Shown here: positions 25,143 through 33,819 of the stretch, one piece after another
Layout: the number at the start of each line of letters is the position of its first letter
How positions within the stretch are numbered: position 1 is the stretch's first letter
Origin: Sphingomonadaceae bacterium
Lineage (GTDB): Bacteria; Pseudomonadota; Alphaproteobacteria; Sphingomonadales; Sphingomonadaceae
Reading direction: 5' to 3'
Assembly: GCA_020850455.1 (NCBI GenBank)
Contig: JADZEQ010000002.1
Location: 159,219-223,218, forward strand
Length of the DNA stretch: 64,000 nt
The notes under the pieces: generated by a model
The model's database searches: none
What the model was told of the DNA's origin: nothing
What the model saw: only the letters and a program-made list of their open reading frames with translations
Position numbers and translations under genes: made by a program

Positions 25143-26426
25143 ATGGACGATATAATCACCCGCATCCGTGCCGTTGTCGACAATGGCGAAATGACCAAAT
25201 CCGGCCTCGCCCGCGCTGCCGGGCTGCACGCCAACAGCCTGCGCGACATGGATCAGGCGGACTGGAACCCGACGACGGAAACTTTGCGCAAGCTGGGCGA
25301 CTGGCTGGCCTATGGCAGCGATGCCAGCCCGATGGCGAGCGTAGAGGAAATCATCGACGAAGCGCGCAATGGGCGCATGTATATTTTGGTCGATGATGAG
25401 GACAGGGAGAATGAGGGCGACCTGATTATCCCCGCACAAATGGCGACCCCGGCAGCGATTAATTTCATGGCGACGCATGGCCGCGGCCTCATCTGCCTGA
25501 CATTGCCGCGCGCGCGGGTGGAAACATTGGGGCTCGAATTGATGAGCCGGGCCAATGGCACCCGCCACGAAACCGCCTTTACCACCAGCATCGAAGCGCG
25601 CGAAGGGGTGACCACCGGCATTTCGGCGGCCGACCGGGCGCGGACCATTTCGGTCGCCATCGACGCGGGCAAGGGGGCGGGCGATATTGTGACCCCCGGC
25701 CATGTTTTTCCGCTGATCGCGCGCGATGGCGGGGTGCTGGTGCGCGCCGGACATACAGAGGCATCGGTCGATATTTCACGCCTCGCCGGGCTCAACCCGT
25801 CGGGGGTGATTTGCGAGATTATGAATGAGGATGGGACGATGGCCCGGCTCGGTGACCTCATCCCCTTTGCCCGGCGCCACGGCCTCAAAATCGGGACGAT
25901 TGCCGACCTTATCGCCTATCGCCATCGCAATGATTCGCTGGTCGAATGCGTCGCCGATGCCCCTTTTCAGTCGGACTATGGCGGCGACTGGCGGCTCAAA
26001 TCCTATCGCAACAAGGTGGACGGCATCATCCACCTCGTCCTGCAAAAGGGGCCGGTCGACCCCGATGGCGTCACCTTGGTGCGGATGCACCCGCTGTCGA
26101 TCTTGGATGATTTATTCGGCCGCCCGGGGCAGCGCAAACGCCGCCTGCAACGTTCGATGGATGCCATCGGCGAAGCGGGGTCGGGGCTGATCGTCCTTCT
26201 TATGCGGCCCCTGCCCGGCGCGGTGGAGGGGGAATTGCTCCCCCCGGCGGGCACCCAGCCAACCGGGACGATGGATTTGCGCACCTATGGCATTGGCGCG
26301 CAAATATTGGCCGACTTGGGCGTCCACAAGATGGAATTGCTGACCCCAACCCACACCAATTTGGTCGGGCTGGATGGCTATGGCCTCACCATCGTTGGCG
26401 AACGCAACATCCCGGGGGAGGGATGA
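25143..26426 (+). CDS. ribB: 3,4-dihydroxy-2-butanone 4-phosphate synthase with N-terminal HTH and degenerate GTP cyclohydrolase II domain
   Basis: 427 residues in three parts. Residues 1-55 are an XRE/Cro-like helix-turn-helix (MTKSGLARAAGLHANSLRDM at 18-37, then PTTETLRKLGDWL). Residues 62-265 are a complete RibB domain with DDEDRENEGD, HGRGLIC, GVTTGISAADR, TPGHVFPL and RAGHTEA, which makes the four-carbon unit of lumazine from ribulose 5-phosphate. Residues 270-427 align with GTP cyclohydrolase II, but the zinc site is lost: where RibA has its Cys cluster, this protein reads MHPLSILDDLFGRPGQ with no cysteine, and the RQEGRNIGL segment is missing. It is therefore a RibBX-type protein, likely only RibB-active. 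I recall similar HTH-RibB proteins in other Sphingomonadales; the HTH role is unknown to me. Confidence 0.93.
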   Translation: MDDIITRIRAVVDNGEMTKSGLARAAGLHANSLRDMDQADWNPTTETLRKLGDWLAYGSDASPMASVEEIIDEARNGRMYILVDDEDRENEGDLIIPAQMATPAAINFMATHGRGLICLTLPRARVETLGLELMSRANGTRHETAFTTSIEAREGVTTGISAADRARTISVAIDAGKGAGDIVTPGHVFPLIARDGGVLVRAGHTEASVDISRLAGLNPSGVICEIMNEDGTMARLGDLIPFARRHGLKIGTIADLIAYRHRNDSLVECVADAPFQSDYGGDWRLKSYRNKVDGIIHLVLQKGPVDPDGVTLVRMHPLSILDDLFGRPGQRKRRLQRSMDAIGEAGSGLIVLLMRPLPGAVEGELLPPAGTQPTGTMDLRTYGIGAQILADLGVHKMELLTPTHTNLVGLDGYGLTIVGERNIPGEG

Positions 26427-26433
26427 TCACCCG

Positions 26434-27285
26434 ATGAGCCTGTCGCTTGGCATCGGCTTTGCCCTTGCCGCTGCGCTCACCACCGCCTCATCGCATGCCT
26501 TGCTGAAATCGGGGGCCGACCAAGCCGCCGTGCGCGCGATGTGCGGCGGCATTTGGGCGGCGGCAGCGGCCATCCCCGTGGCCTTCATCGGTTGGCCGAC
26601 GGCGGCGATGTTGCCATGGCTGGCCGGGGCAGTCGCGCTCCACACCATTTATTCGATCATCCTCACCCGTTCCTATACGCTCAATGATTTTTCGGTCGCC
26701 TTTCCGATTGCCCGCGGCACCGCGCCCCTGATTACCGCCGGGGGCAGCGCCTTGGCCTTGGGCGAAATCCCGACGCTCGGCGCGTTCGGCGGGGTCGTGG
26801 CGATTAGTTCGGGGATATTGTCGCTATCGCTGGGTGGGCGCATCGGGACGGCGGGGCTGGCCGCCGCGCTCTCCGCCGGCCTGTTCACCGCCGCTTATAC
26901 GATTGTCGATGCAGGCGGCATGCGCGCCAGCGACGGGGTTTTGCCCTTTCTTTGCTGGTTTTTTTTCGCGACCGGCATCACGCTATTAATCCAGTTTCGG
27001 CTGATGGCCGGCCCGTCGGCATTGCGCCGCCTGCGCACCGAAGCGCGCGCCGGTTTGGCAACGGGCGCGCTGTCGATCATCAGCTTTGGCGCGACGCTGG
27101 TCGCGCTGCGCTATGCGCCGGTCATGCTGGTGAGCGCGCTGCGCGAAACCTGCATCCTCGTCAGCATCCTTATTTCCTGGTTGTGGATGCGCGAACGCCT
27201 CACCCGCCACAGCCTCACCGCCGCATGCCTGATCGCCGTCGGCACCGTCATTTTGCTGCTTTCGCCCTTTTCCACCAACGCCTAA
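26434..27285 (+). CDS. EamA/DMT family transporter, candidate flavin transporter
   Basis: 283 residues with about ten membrane helices in two EamA repeats. The second repeat begins around [21 protein letters not shown], and the protein ends in a basic-then-hydrophobic helix as is usual for DMT proteins. The ATG at 26434 follows GGGGGAGGGA; a longer frame from 26374 overlaps ribB and is not preferred. It sits between ribB and ribH, with 7 and 11 bases of spacing. The riboflavin importer RibN also belongs to the EamA/DMT superfamily, so a riboflavin or precursor transporter is a reasonable inference from position. Confidence 0.85.
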   Translation: MSLSLGIGFALAAALTTASSHALLKSGADQAAVRAMCGGIWAAAAAIPVAFIGWPTAAMLPWLAGAVALHTIYSIILTRSYTLNDFSVAFPIARGTAPLITAGGSALALGEIPTLGAFGGVVAISSGILSLSLGGRIGTAGLAAALSAGLFTAAYTIVDAGGMRASDGVLPFLCWFFFATGITLLIQFRLMAGPSALRRLRTEARAGLATGALSIISFGATLVALRYAPVMLVSALRETCILVSILISWLWMRERLTRHSLTAACLIAVGTVILLLSPFSTNA

Positions 27286-27296
27286 AGGAATTTGCC

Positions 27297-27716
27297 ATGG
27301 CCCATTTTCTGATCGTCGAAGCGCGGTTTTACGCGCACCTTAATGACATGCTGCTGGCGGGTGCGCGCGCCGCCATCGAAGCGGCGGGGCATAGCCATGC
27401 AACGATCAGCGTGCCCGGCGCGCTCGAAATCCCGGCAGCCATTGCCATGGCAGAGGGGAGCGGGCGCTATGACGGCTTTGTCGCGCTCGGCGTCGTCATT
27501 CGCGGCGAAACCTATCATTTTGAAGTGGTTTCGAACGAAAGCGCGCGCGGCATCATGGCCTTGACGCTCGACAATATCGCCATCGGCAACGGCATCCTCA
27601 CCACCGAAAATGAAGCGCAAGCGATTGCCCGCGCCGACCCGGCGCAGATGGACAAGGGCGGCGGCGCGGCCAAGGCGGCGATTGCCATGTGGCAGTTGCG
27701 CAGCGAATTGCGCTAA
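27297..27716 (+). CDS. ribH: 6,7-dimethyl-8-ribityllumazine synthase
   Basis: 139 residues, a short-form lumazine synthase that condenses the RibB product with the pyrimidine made by RibD. Motifs are [10 protein letters not shown] (pyrimidine site), [14 protein letters not shown] with the catalytic His, and [15 protein letters not shown] followed by [16 protein letters not shown] lies just upstream, overlapping the stop of the EamA gene region. It is the last gene of the riboflavin block; the next gene faces it from the opposite strand. Confidence 0.95.
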   Translation: MAHFLIVEARFYAHLNDMLLAGARAAIEAAGHSHATISVPGALEIPAAIAMAEGSGRYDGFVALGVVIRGETYHFEVVSNESARGIMALTLDNIAIGNGILTTENEAQAIARADPAQMDKGGGAAKAAIAMWQLRSELR

Positions 27717-27786
27717 CCGCCAAGGGCAGCCGCGCTGCACCACGATGGGGCGAATATGGCCCTGTCTTTTATGTGGGCTTTGCCGC

Positions 27787-28887
27787 TTATGCGCCCTGCG
27801 CCATCGTCGGCCAATCGACATAGCCTTCGGGGCCGGGCGAATACCAGATACGGTAATTGTCCGGGGTAAAGGGCGCGCCGGTGCGCAGGCGTTCGACCAG
27901 ATCGGGGTTGGCGATAAAGGGGCGGCCATAGCTGATGGCATCGGCAAGGCCGCTCGCCAGATCATCGGCGCAATTTTCGCCGTCATATTCCTGATTGAGG
28001 ATGAGCGGGCCTGAAAATAGCGGGCGGATATGCGGCGAAACGCGCGGTACATCGGTGCGGCCAAAATCCCCGAAATCGCGTTGTTCGCGTAATTCCAGAA
28101 AGGCGATGCCAATCTGGTCGAGCGCCGCCGCCGCCGCGCCGAACAGCGCCACCGGGTCGCTGTCATCACAGCCCTGCGTCTCGCCATTGGGTGACAGGCG
28201 CACCGACACCCGCCCGCTGCCCAAAGTATCGACCAATGCGCCGGTCACTTCGCGCAGCAACCGGATGCGGTTTTCGACCGGCCCGCCATAGCCATCATCG
28301 CGAAAATTGGTGCCGTCGCGCAAAAATTGGTCGATCAAATAGCCATTGGCCCCATGCACTTGCACCCCGTCAAAGCCGGCGGCGATCGCATTTTTGCCCG
28401 CCGCGACATAATCGGCGATAATCGCCGGAATCTCCTCCATCGTCAGCGCCCGCGCCGCGACATAGGGTTTTTTCTCCCCCGGCACATGGGCAAAACCGGG
28501 CGCGGTGGTCGCCGATGCCGAAACCGGCTGCGCGCCGCCCAGAAAATCCGAATGGACGAGCCGGCCCATATGCCAAAGCTGACAGATGATCCGCCCGCCC
28601 GCTGCATGGACGGCATCGGTGACGGGTTTCCACGCCTCCACCTGCGCATCCGACCAGATGCCGGGGGCCGACGGCCAGCCCAGCCCTTGCTGCGAAATCC
28701 CCGTCGCCTCCGAAATAATCAGCCCCGCCGATGCGCGCTGCGCATAATAAGCCGCCTTGAGTTCGCTGATCGGCACATGCCCCGCGCCCGACCGGCCACG
28801 GGTCAAGGGAGCCATTAAAATGCGGTTGGGGGCGGCGATATCGCCTAGCTGAATCGGGTCAAACAGGCGCGGGGTTTTGGCGGACAT
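27787..28887 (-). CDS. Old yellow enzyme family NADH:flavin oxidoreductase
   Basis: 366 residues. It resembles NemA/OYE ene-reductases, FMN proteins that reduce activated alkenes, nitrate esters or N-ethylmaleimide. Characteristic segments are FDPIQLGDIAAPNRI with MAPLTRGRS, ICQLWHMGR, the substrate-binding VHGANGYLIDQFLRD with its HGAN pair, and GRPFIANPDLVERL near the C-terminus for FMN phosphate binding. The frame continues far upstream of 28887, but that ATG follows AAGGAAAG and gives the family N-terminus. It faces ribH and is divergent from an EamA gene. Being an FMN enzyme, its place next to the rib operon may be meaningful or coincidental. Confidence 0.92.
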   Translation of the reverse strand: MSAKTPRLFDPIQLGDIAAPNRILMAPLTRGRSGAGHVPISELKAAYYAQRASAGLIISEATGISQQGLGWPSAPGIWSDAQVEAWKPVTDAVHAAGGRIICQLWHMGRLVHSDFLGGAQPVSASATTAPGFAHVPGEKKPYVAARALTMEEIPAIIADYVAAGKNAIAAGFDGVQVHGANGYLIDQFLRDGTNFRDDGYGGPVENRIRLLREVTGALVDTLGSGRVSVRLSPNGETQGCDDSDPVALFGAAAAALDQIGIAFLELREQRDFGDFGRTDVPRVSPHIRPLFSGPLILNQEYDGENCADDLASGLADAISYGRPFIANPDLVERLRTGAPFTPDNYRIWYSPGPEGYVDWPTMAQGA

Positions 28888-28974
28888 ATGCTTTCCTTGG
28901 ACGGTGAGGGACAACATAGCTAAGGAAGCGCCCTGCATCGCGCAAGCAGATAGGTTGCCAAATAAAACTTTCAT

Positions 28975-29889
28975 ATGACCAAGAGCGACTCCTCCCCCAA
29001 TTTGACGCTGGCATTCATCGCGCTGCTGGTCGGCAACGCCGCCTTGGCCAGCGGGCCGCACTTCGTCCGTCTGGCCGATACCGGGCCGGTGGCCGCCGCC
29101 TTTTGGCGCTTGGCCCTGGCGCTGCCGCTCTTGTGGATTTTCGCGTGGCGGCAGAGCGCGCGCGACGGCACGCCGATGCTGCCGCGCGGCTGGGCGCTGG
29201 TGCTCGCGCTGGTCGGCGGGCTGTTTTTCGCCGCCGATTTGTCGAGCTGGCACGTCGGCATTTTGATGACAAAAATGGCCAATGCGACCTTGTTCGGCAA
29301 CACCGCATCGCTGATCCTGCCGCTGGCGACACTGGTGGCGGCGCGGCGCGGCCCCACAAGGTTTGAAACATTGGCGCTAAGTGCCGCCATCGCCGGTGCC
29401 TTCATCCTGATGCGCGAAAGCAGCGATGCGGGGAGCGCACGGCTGACCGGCGATCTGCTCTGCGTCCTCGCCGGGGTGCTCTATGCCGGCTATATGCTGG
29501 CGATGCAGCGCGCGCGGGCGAGCCTTTCGCCATGGGCGGCGCTCGGCCTAGCGACCGCTGCGGGCACGCTCCCCCTGCTGGCGACGGCAGCCGCGCTCGG
29601 CGAAAATATTATGCCGGGTAATTGGACCCCCCTCCTCCTCCTCAGCTTTACGAGCCAGATCGTCGGGCAAGGGCTGCTCATTTATGCGCTGCCGCATTTT
29701 TCGGCGCTGGTCATCGGCCTCACCCTGCTCACCCAACCGGCGACCGCCGCGCTGATCGGCTGGCTGGCGCATGGCGAAAGGCTGACAATCAGCGACTATA
29801 TCGGGGCCGGATTGCTCGCGCTCGCCTTGGTCATCATCCGCCTGCCATCGGGCAAAGCCGCTGCATCTGGCGCGGCGGCGGACAATTGA
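28975..29889 (+). CDS. EamA/DMT family transporter
   Basis: 304 residues with ten predicted membrane helices, starting LTLAFIALLVGNAALASGPHF, with a duplicated EamA unit (second half begins near GDLLCVLAGVLYAGYMLA). The substrate cannot be read; DMT proteins export or import small metabolites. It is not a close repeat of the other EamA protein in the riboflavin block. The following COQ9 gene starts 2 bases after the stop, so the two are likely co-transcribed. Confidence 0.88.
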   Translation: MTKSDSSPNLTLAFIALLVGNAALASGPHFVRLADTGPVAAAFWRLALALPLLWIFAWRQSARDGTPMLPRGWALVLALVGGLFFAADLSSWHVGILMTKMANATLFGNTASLILPLATLVAARRGPTRFETLALSAAIAGAFILMRESSDAGSARLTGDLLCVLAGVLYAGYMLAMQRARASLSPWAALGLATAAGTLPLLATAAALGENIMPGNWTPLLLLSFTSQIVGQGLLIYALPHFSALVIGLTLLTQPATAALIGWLAHGERLTISDYIGAGLLALALVIIRLPSGKAAASGAAADN

Positions 29890-29891
29890 TT

Positions 29892-30563
29892 ATGGCAAGC
29901 AGCATGACCGATGCCGCCGACCTGACGCTCGATGAAATGCGCAGCCAACTTGCGCCCATTGTCGCGCGCCACGCTGCCTTTGACGGTTGGGGGGATGATG
30001 CGGTCGCCGCTGCCGCCGCCGATTGCGGGATTGATCCGGCGCTCGGGCGCATTGCGATGGGTAAATCCGCCGCCGACCATATTGATGCATGGTTCGCGCA
30101 TGTCGATGCCGTGATGCGCGAACGGCTGCCGGTCGAAACGCTCCACCAGATGGGGATGACGCGGCGGATCACCAGCCTCGTCGAAACGCGGCTGGACATT
30201 TTGGCACCCGATCGCGAGTCGCTGCGCCGCGCCATCGCCATCCTCGCGCTGCCGACCAATGCAGGCCATGCCGCACAGCTCGCGTGGCGCAGCGCGGATG
30301 TGATGTGGCGACAGGCTGGCGACACGGCGAGCGATTTCAACCATTATACCAAACGCATGACTTTGGGCGCGGTTTACACATCGACCATCGCGGTTTTCAT
30401 CAACGATGACAGCGACAATCAGGCCGAAACGCGCGCATTTCTGGCCCGGCGCATTGCCAATGTGATGCAGTTTGAAAAATGGAAGGGCAGCATGCGCAAC
30501 CGGCGGATGCTGCGCCCCAGCCTGACCCGCTTTATCAGCCGCCTGCGTTACCCCCGCCACTGA
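29892..30563 (+). CDS. COQ9 family protein
   Basis: 223 residues. COQ9 is a lipid-binding helical protein of the TetR fold that assists ubiquinone synthesis, presenting intermediates to the hydroxylase COQ7. The C-terminal part carries the family pattern: SADVMWRQAGDTASDFNHYTKR, then LGAVYTST and a Trp-containing amphipathic end. A long open frame upstream (from 29622) overlaps the EamA gene in another frame and is not used; the ATG at 29892 leaves 2 bases from the previous stop. Together with UbiK (38657) it marks a ubiquinone-using respiratory chain. Confidence 0.9.
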   Translation: MASSMTDAADLTLDEMRSQLAPIVARHAAFDGWGDDAVAAAAADCGIDPALGRIAMGKSAADHIDAWFAHVDAVMRERLPVETLHQMGMTRRITSLVETRLDILAPDRESLRRAIAILALPTNAGHAAQLAWRSADVMWRQAGDTASDFNHYTKRMTLGAVYTSTIAVFINDDSDNQAETRAFLARRIANVMQFEKWKGSMRNRRMLRPSLTRFISRLRYPRH

Positions 30564-30609
30564 CATCGCGATGCAACGTCCATATCGGGCTTGCCAAGGC
30601 GGCAGATAT

Positions 30610-30624
30610 TGATAATTGCTCGCA
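30610..30624 (+). promoter_or_regulatory. Possible Fur-type box just before feoA
   Basis: TGATAATTGCTCGCA lies 2 bases before the feoA ATG. The left half TGATAAT matches the classical Fur half-site; the right half GCTCGCA resembles the ATTCGCA half seen in some alphaproteobacterial Fur sites. The inner ATTGC-TC-GCAAT is a perfect small palindrome. A site this close to the start would act on a very short leader. Support is moderate at best. Confidence 0.35.
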
Positions 30625-30626
30625 AT

Positions 30627-30884
30627 ATGCGCAACTCTCCCCTTAATCTGGCAGCATTGCCCGTCGGCGCGCGGGCGCACATCACCCATGTCGATTGGGA
30701 CAGCATCGATGCGACATCGGCGCGCCGCCTGCGCGAATTGGGGCTGGATGTCGGTGTCGATGTGGAGGCGCTGCACCGCGGCAGCCTGTTCGCGCGCGAC
30801 CCGATGGCGGTGCGCGTCGGGCGGATGCGCATCATCCTGCGCCTTGTCCATGCCGCAGCATTTCATCTGGAGCCCATGGCATGA
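30627..30884 (+). CDS. feoA: Ferrous iron transport protein A
   Basis: 85 residues, an SH3-like FeoA domain: PVGARAHITHVD, then RRLRELGLDVGVDVEAL and a C-terminal strand pair RVGRMRIILR. FeoA is a small cytoplasmic partner needed for FeoB-driven Fe(II) uptake. The frame opens at 30591, but the ATG at 30627 gives a normal length. Its stop overlaps the feoB start (ATGA), so the two are translationally coupled. A candidate iron-responsive site lies just upstream. Confidence 0.9.
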   Translation: MRNSPLNLAALPVGARAHITHVDWDSIDATSARRLRELGLDVGVDVEALHRGSLFARDPMAVRVGRMRIILRLVHAAAFHLEPMA

Positions 30885-32737
30885 GCGCGCGGCCGCTGGT
30901 TGCGCTGATCGGCAACCCCAATGCCGGAAAAACCAGCCTGTTCAATGCGCTGACCGGCGCGCGGCAAAAGGTGGGCAATTACCCCGGCGTCACCGTTGAA
31001 CGCCATGCCGGCCATTTGCACCTGCCCCATTTGGGCGAAGTGGATCTGGTCGACCTGCCCGGCAGCTATTCGCTGACCCCGGCCAGCCCGGATGAGGAGG
31101 TGGCGCGCAACGTCCTTTTGGGCACGCAAGCGGGCGAAAAGCGCCCCGACGCGCTGATCATCGTCGTCGATGCGGGCAATTTGGCGCAACATCTGCGCTT
31201 TGTTTTTGAACTGCGCGCGCTCGGCATACCGACGATTGTGGCGCTCAACATGGTCGACATGGCGGAACGGGACGGGCTGACGCTCGACGCAGCGGCACTC
31301 GCAAAGGCCATTGACCTGCCGGTCATTGCGACCGTCGCGGTGCGGCGGCGCGGGGTGGAGGATATTAAGGAAAAGCTCGACGCGCTGCTCGCCGCCGATG
31401 CGCCCGCCTGGGCCAGCTTTGCCGAAATGCCGCTCGACGAACGGACCCTCGCTGCCCGCCGCGCCGCCAAGGCAGCGGTGGTGCATGAAAGCGTCACGCG
31501 CGACGTAACGCGGCGGATTGATGCGGTGCTGCTCCATCCGATTGCCGGTTTCCTCATCCTGCTGACGATATTATTCGTCATGTTCCAGTCGGTATTTTCG
31601 CTGGCAGAGGCACCGATTGGCTGGATCGAGGCGGGCATTGCCGCGCTGGGCGATGGGGTGAAGGCGGCGCTCGCCCCCTCCATCCTGCGCGACCTGCTGA
31701 CCGACGGGGTGATTGCCGGGGTCGGCGCGGTCGTCGCCTTTCTGCCGCAAATCGTCATCCTCTTTTTCTTCATCCTGCTGCTCGAAGCGACGGGCTATAT
31801 GGCGCGCGCCGCCTTTTTGATGGATGGGTTGATGGCACGGCTCGGCCTGTCGGGGCGCGGCTTCATCCCCCTCCTCTCCTCCTTCGCCTGCGCGGTGCCG
31901 GGGATCATGGCGACCCGCGCGATTGCCGACCCCAAGGACCGGCTGGTCACCATATTAATCGCCCCTTTGATGACCTGTTCGGCACGCCTGCCCGTCTATG
32001 CGGTGATTATTTCGGCCTTCATCCCCGCAAGGCAGGTGGCCCCCGCCATCGGCCTGCAGGGGTTGGTGCTGTTTGGCCTTTATCTGATGGGGATAATGGG
32101 GGCGATGGGGGCGGCATTTTGTCTGCGCCGCACGGTCGCGCGTGGCGGGACGTCGCACCTGCTTATGGAAATGCCGCGTTATCAATGGCCGCGCACCCGC
32201 GACATCGCCATCGCCTTGCTCCAGCGCGCATGGATTTTCCTGCGCCGCGCGGGGACGATCATCTTTTCAACCACCGTCATATTGTGGGTGCTGCTCAGCT
32301 TTCCGCGCGTTGATGCTGGGTCGGGGCAAAGCCAGATTGAACATAGCGTTGGCGGGCGGATCGCCACCGGCATCGAATATGTCGTCCGCCCGATCGGCTT
32401 TAATCATGACATTGCGATTGCATTGCTCCCCGCCATGGCGGCGCGCGAGGTGGCGGTTTCGGCGCTTGCCACCGCTTATGCCATTGACACCCCCGATGAG
32501 GCACAGATGAGCGGGCAATTGGCCAGCCATTTGGGGACGCGCTGGTCGCTTGCCACCGCGCTCGCCTTCCTCGTCTGGTTTGTTTTCGCCCCGCAATGCA
32601 TTTCGACCATCGCCATCACCCGACGAGAAACGAATAGTTGGAAATGGCCTGCCTTCATGGTTGGATATTTGTTCGCGCTGGCCTATGTCGCGGCAGGCGC
32701 AACCTATTGGACAGCGGTTGCCTTTGGTTTGGGGTGA
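30881..32737 (+). CDS. feoB: Ferrous iron transport protein B
   Basis: 618 residues. The N-terminal GTPase domain has G1 GNPNAGKT (11-18), G3 DLPG, and G4 NMVD near 122, followed by a helical GDI-like segment. The C-terminal half is polytopic with the Gate motifs, including a conserved CAVPGIMATR segment and a later TCSARLPVY, both with the cysteines typical of FeoB. It transports Fe(II) across the inner membrane. No feoC follows; ssb starts 3 bases after the stop, an unusual close pairing that may allow read-through transcription. Confidence 0.95.
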   Translation: MSARPLVALIGNPNAGKTSLFNALTGARQKVGNYPGVTVERHAGHLHLPHLGEVDLVDLPGSYSLTPASPDEEVARNVLLGTQAGEKRPDALIIVVDAGNLAQHLRFVFELRALGIPTIVALNMVDMAERDGLTLDAAALAKAIDLPVIATVAVRRRGVEDIKEKLDALLAADAPAWASFAEMPLDERTLAARRAAKAAVVHESVTRDVTRRIDAVLLHPIAGFLILLTILFVMFQSVFSLAEAPIGWIEAGIAALGDGVKAALAPSILRDLLTDGVIAGVGAVVAFLPQIVILFFFILLLEATGYMARAAFLMDGLMARLGLSGRGFIPLLSSFACAVPGIMATRAIADPKDRLVTILIAPLMTCSARLPVYAVIISAFIPARQVAPAIGLQGLVLFGLYLMGIMGAMGAAFCLRRTVARGGTSHLLMEMPRYQWPRTRDIAIALLQRAWIFLRRAGTIIFSTTVILWVLLSFPRVDAGSGQSQIEHSVGGRIATGIEYVVRPIGFNHDIAIALLPAMAAREVAVSALATAYAIDTPDEAQMSGQLASHLGTRWSLATALAFLVWFVFAPQCISTIAITRRETNSWKWPAFMVGYLFALAYVAAGATYWTAVAFGLG

Positions 32738-32740
32738 AAT

Positions 32741-33274
32741 ATGGCAGGCAGCGTCAACAAGGTAATTTTGATCGGCAATCTGGGCGCAGACCCGGAAGTG
32801 AAATCATTCCAAAATGGCGGCCGCATTGCCAATTTGCGCATCGCGACATCCGAAAGCTGGAAAGATCGCGCCACGGGCGAGCGTAGGGAACGCACCGAAT
32901 GGCATAATGTCGTTTTGCAGAGCGACGGGCTGGTCGGGGTTGCCGAACGCTATCTGCGCAAGGGCAGCAAAATCTATATCGAAGGGCAGTTGCGCACCCG
33001 CAAATGGCAGGACCGTGACGGTAATGACCGTTACACGACCGAAGTCAGCGTCGGCGGGGTCGGCGGGGTGCTGACCATGCTTGATGGTGCGCCGGGCGGT
33101 TCCGGTGGCGGTGGCCAGCGTTCTGGCGGCGCTTCCAGTGGTGGTTCGGGCGGCGGTTCCGGGCGCGATTGGGGCGCATCGGGCGATGATGGCGGCTGGG
33201 ACCAGCGGCCCAAATCGGGCGGCAGTTCGGGCGGCGGCTTTCCCGACGATCTGGATGACGAGATTCCCTTCTAA
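32741..33274 (+). CDS. ssb: Single-stranded DNA-binding protein
   Basis: 177 residues. The OB fold occupies about residues 1-110: [17 protein letters not shown], then [21 protein letters not shown] and [13 protein letters not shown] Gly/Ser-rich disordered linker of about 50 residues follows (many GGS repeats), and the acidic tip ends DLDDEIPF, the standard peptide that recruits replication and repair proteins. It starts 3 bases after feoB. Its stop overlaps the stop of yceD on the other strand by 4 bases. Confidence 0.97.
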   Translation: MAGSVNKVILIGNLGADPEVKSFQNGGRIANLRIATSESWKDRATGERRERTEWHNVVLQSDGLVGVAERYLRKGSKIYIEGQLRTRKWQDRDGNDRYTTEVSVGGVGGVLTMLDGAPGGSGGGGQRSGGASSGGSGGGSGRDWGASGDDGGWDQRPKSGGSSGGGFPDDLDDEIPF

Positions 33275-33819
33275 TCCCCGCCCTTACCGGCCATTTTATC
33301 GCGCAATGCGGCGAGCGCGCCAAAGCTGCCCGCTTCCTCTTCACTGAGCACGCCTTTTTCGCGTAAAAAGGCGTCCGCCCCCTTGGCACGCGGCCAAGGG
33401 TCGAGCGCCAGCGCAAAGCTTTCCGCCGCCAGATCGGCAACATCGAACCGCCCGTCGGCAAAATAAATCATGTCGAGCGCGGCGGCATCCAGTTCATATT
33501 CGCCATCCTCTGCCGCCGCATCGTCTTGCGGGAGGAGGAGGAGATGGACCGGCACGCGCCGCTTTTCGCGCACCGGCGCACCGCTCGCCACACAGGCGCG
33601 GGTGACATCACCCGCCACTTCACCGCTGAGCACCCAACCGCCGACATGCGGCGCGGTGGCCGGGGCCAGCGATAAGGTGGCGCGCAACGCAGCGAGCGCC
33701 AGCCAGTCAAAGCGTGCGACCAATGCATCGCGCGCTGCCGCTGCCCAATCGAGTTGCAACGGCTGCGTCTGTCGCGCCGCATCCTGCGGGGTCAATATAT
33801 GTTCAAGCGGCGCGCTCAT
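33271..33819 (-). CDS. DUF177 / YceD family protein
   Basis: 182 residues, resembling the YceD (DUF177) family, whose members in other bacteria are linked to 23S rRNA maturation and are often encoded before rpmF. The family core is seen as [18 protein letters not shown] followed by the acidic [14 protein letters not shown] segment. rpmF is not adjacent here. The start at 33819 overlaps the end of the bc1 chaperone gene by 4 bases (ATGA), so it is translated after it. Its stop overlaps the ssb stop. A longer frame to 33867 lies inside the upstream gene. Confidence 0.8.
   Translation of the reverse strand: MSAPLEHILTPQDAARQTQPLQLDWAAAARDALVARFDWLALAALRATLSLAPATAPHVGGWVLSGEVAGDVTRACVASGAPVREKRRVPVHLLLLPQDDAAAEDGEYELDAAALDMIYFADGRFDVADLAAESFALALDPWPRAKGADAFLREKGVLSEEEAGSFGALAALRDKMAGKGGD

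Noticed and set aside
27787..29253. 488-codon version of the old yellow enzyme starting at 29253
   Set aside because: The first 122 codons lie antisense to the EamA gene, are Gln/Arg-rich and lack a ribosome-binding site; the ATG at 28887 has AAGGAAAG and the family N-terminus.
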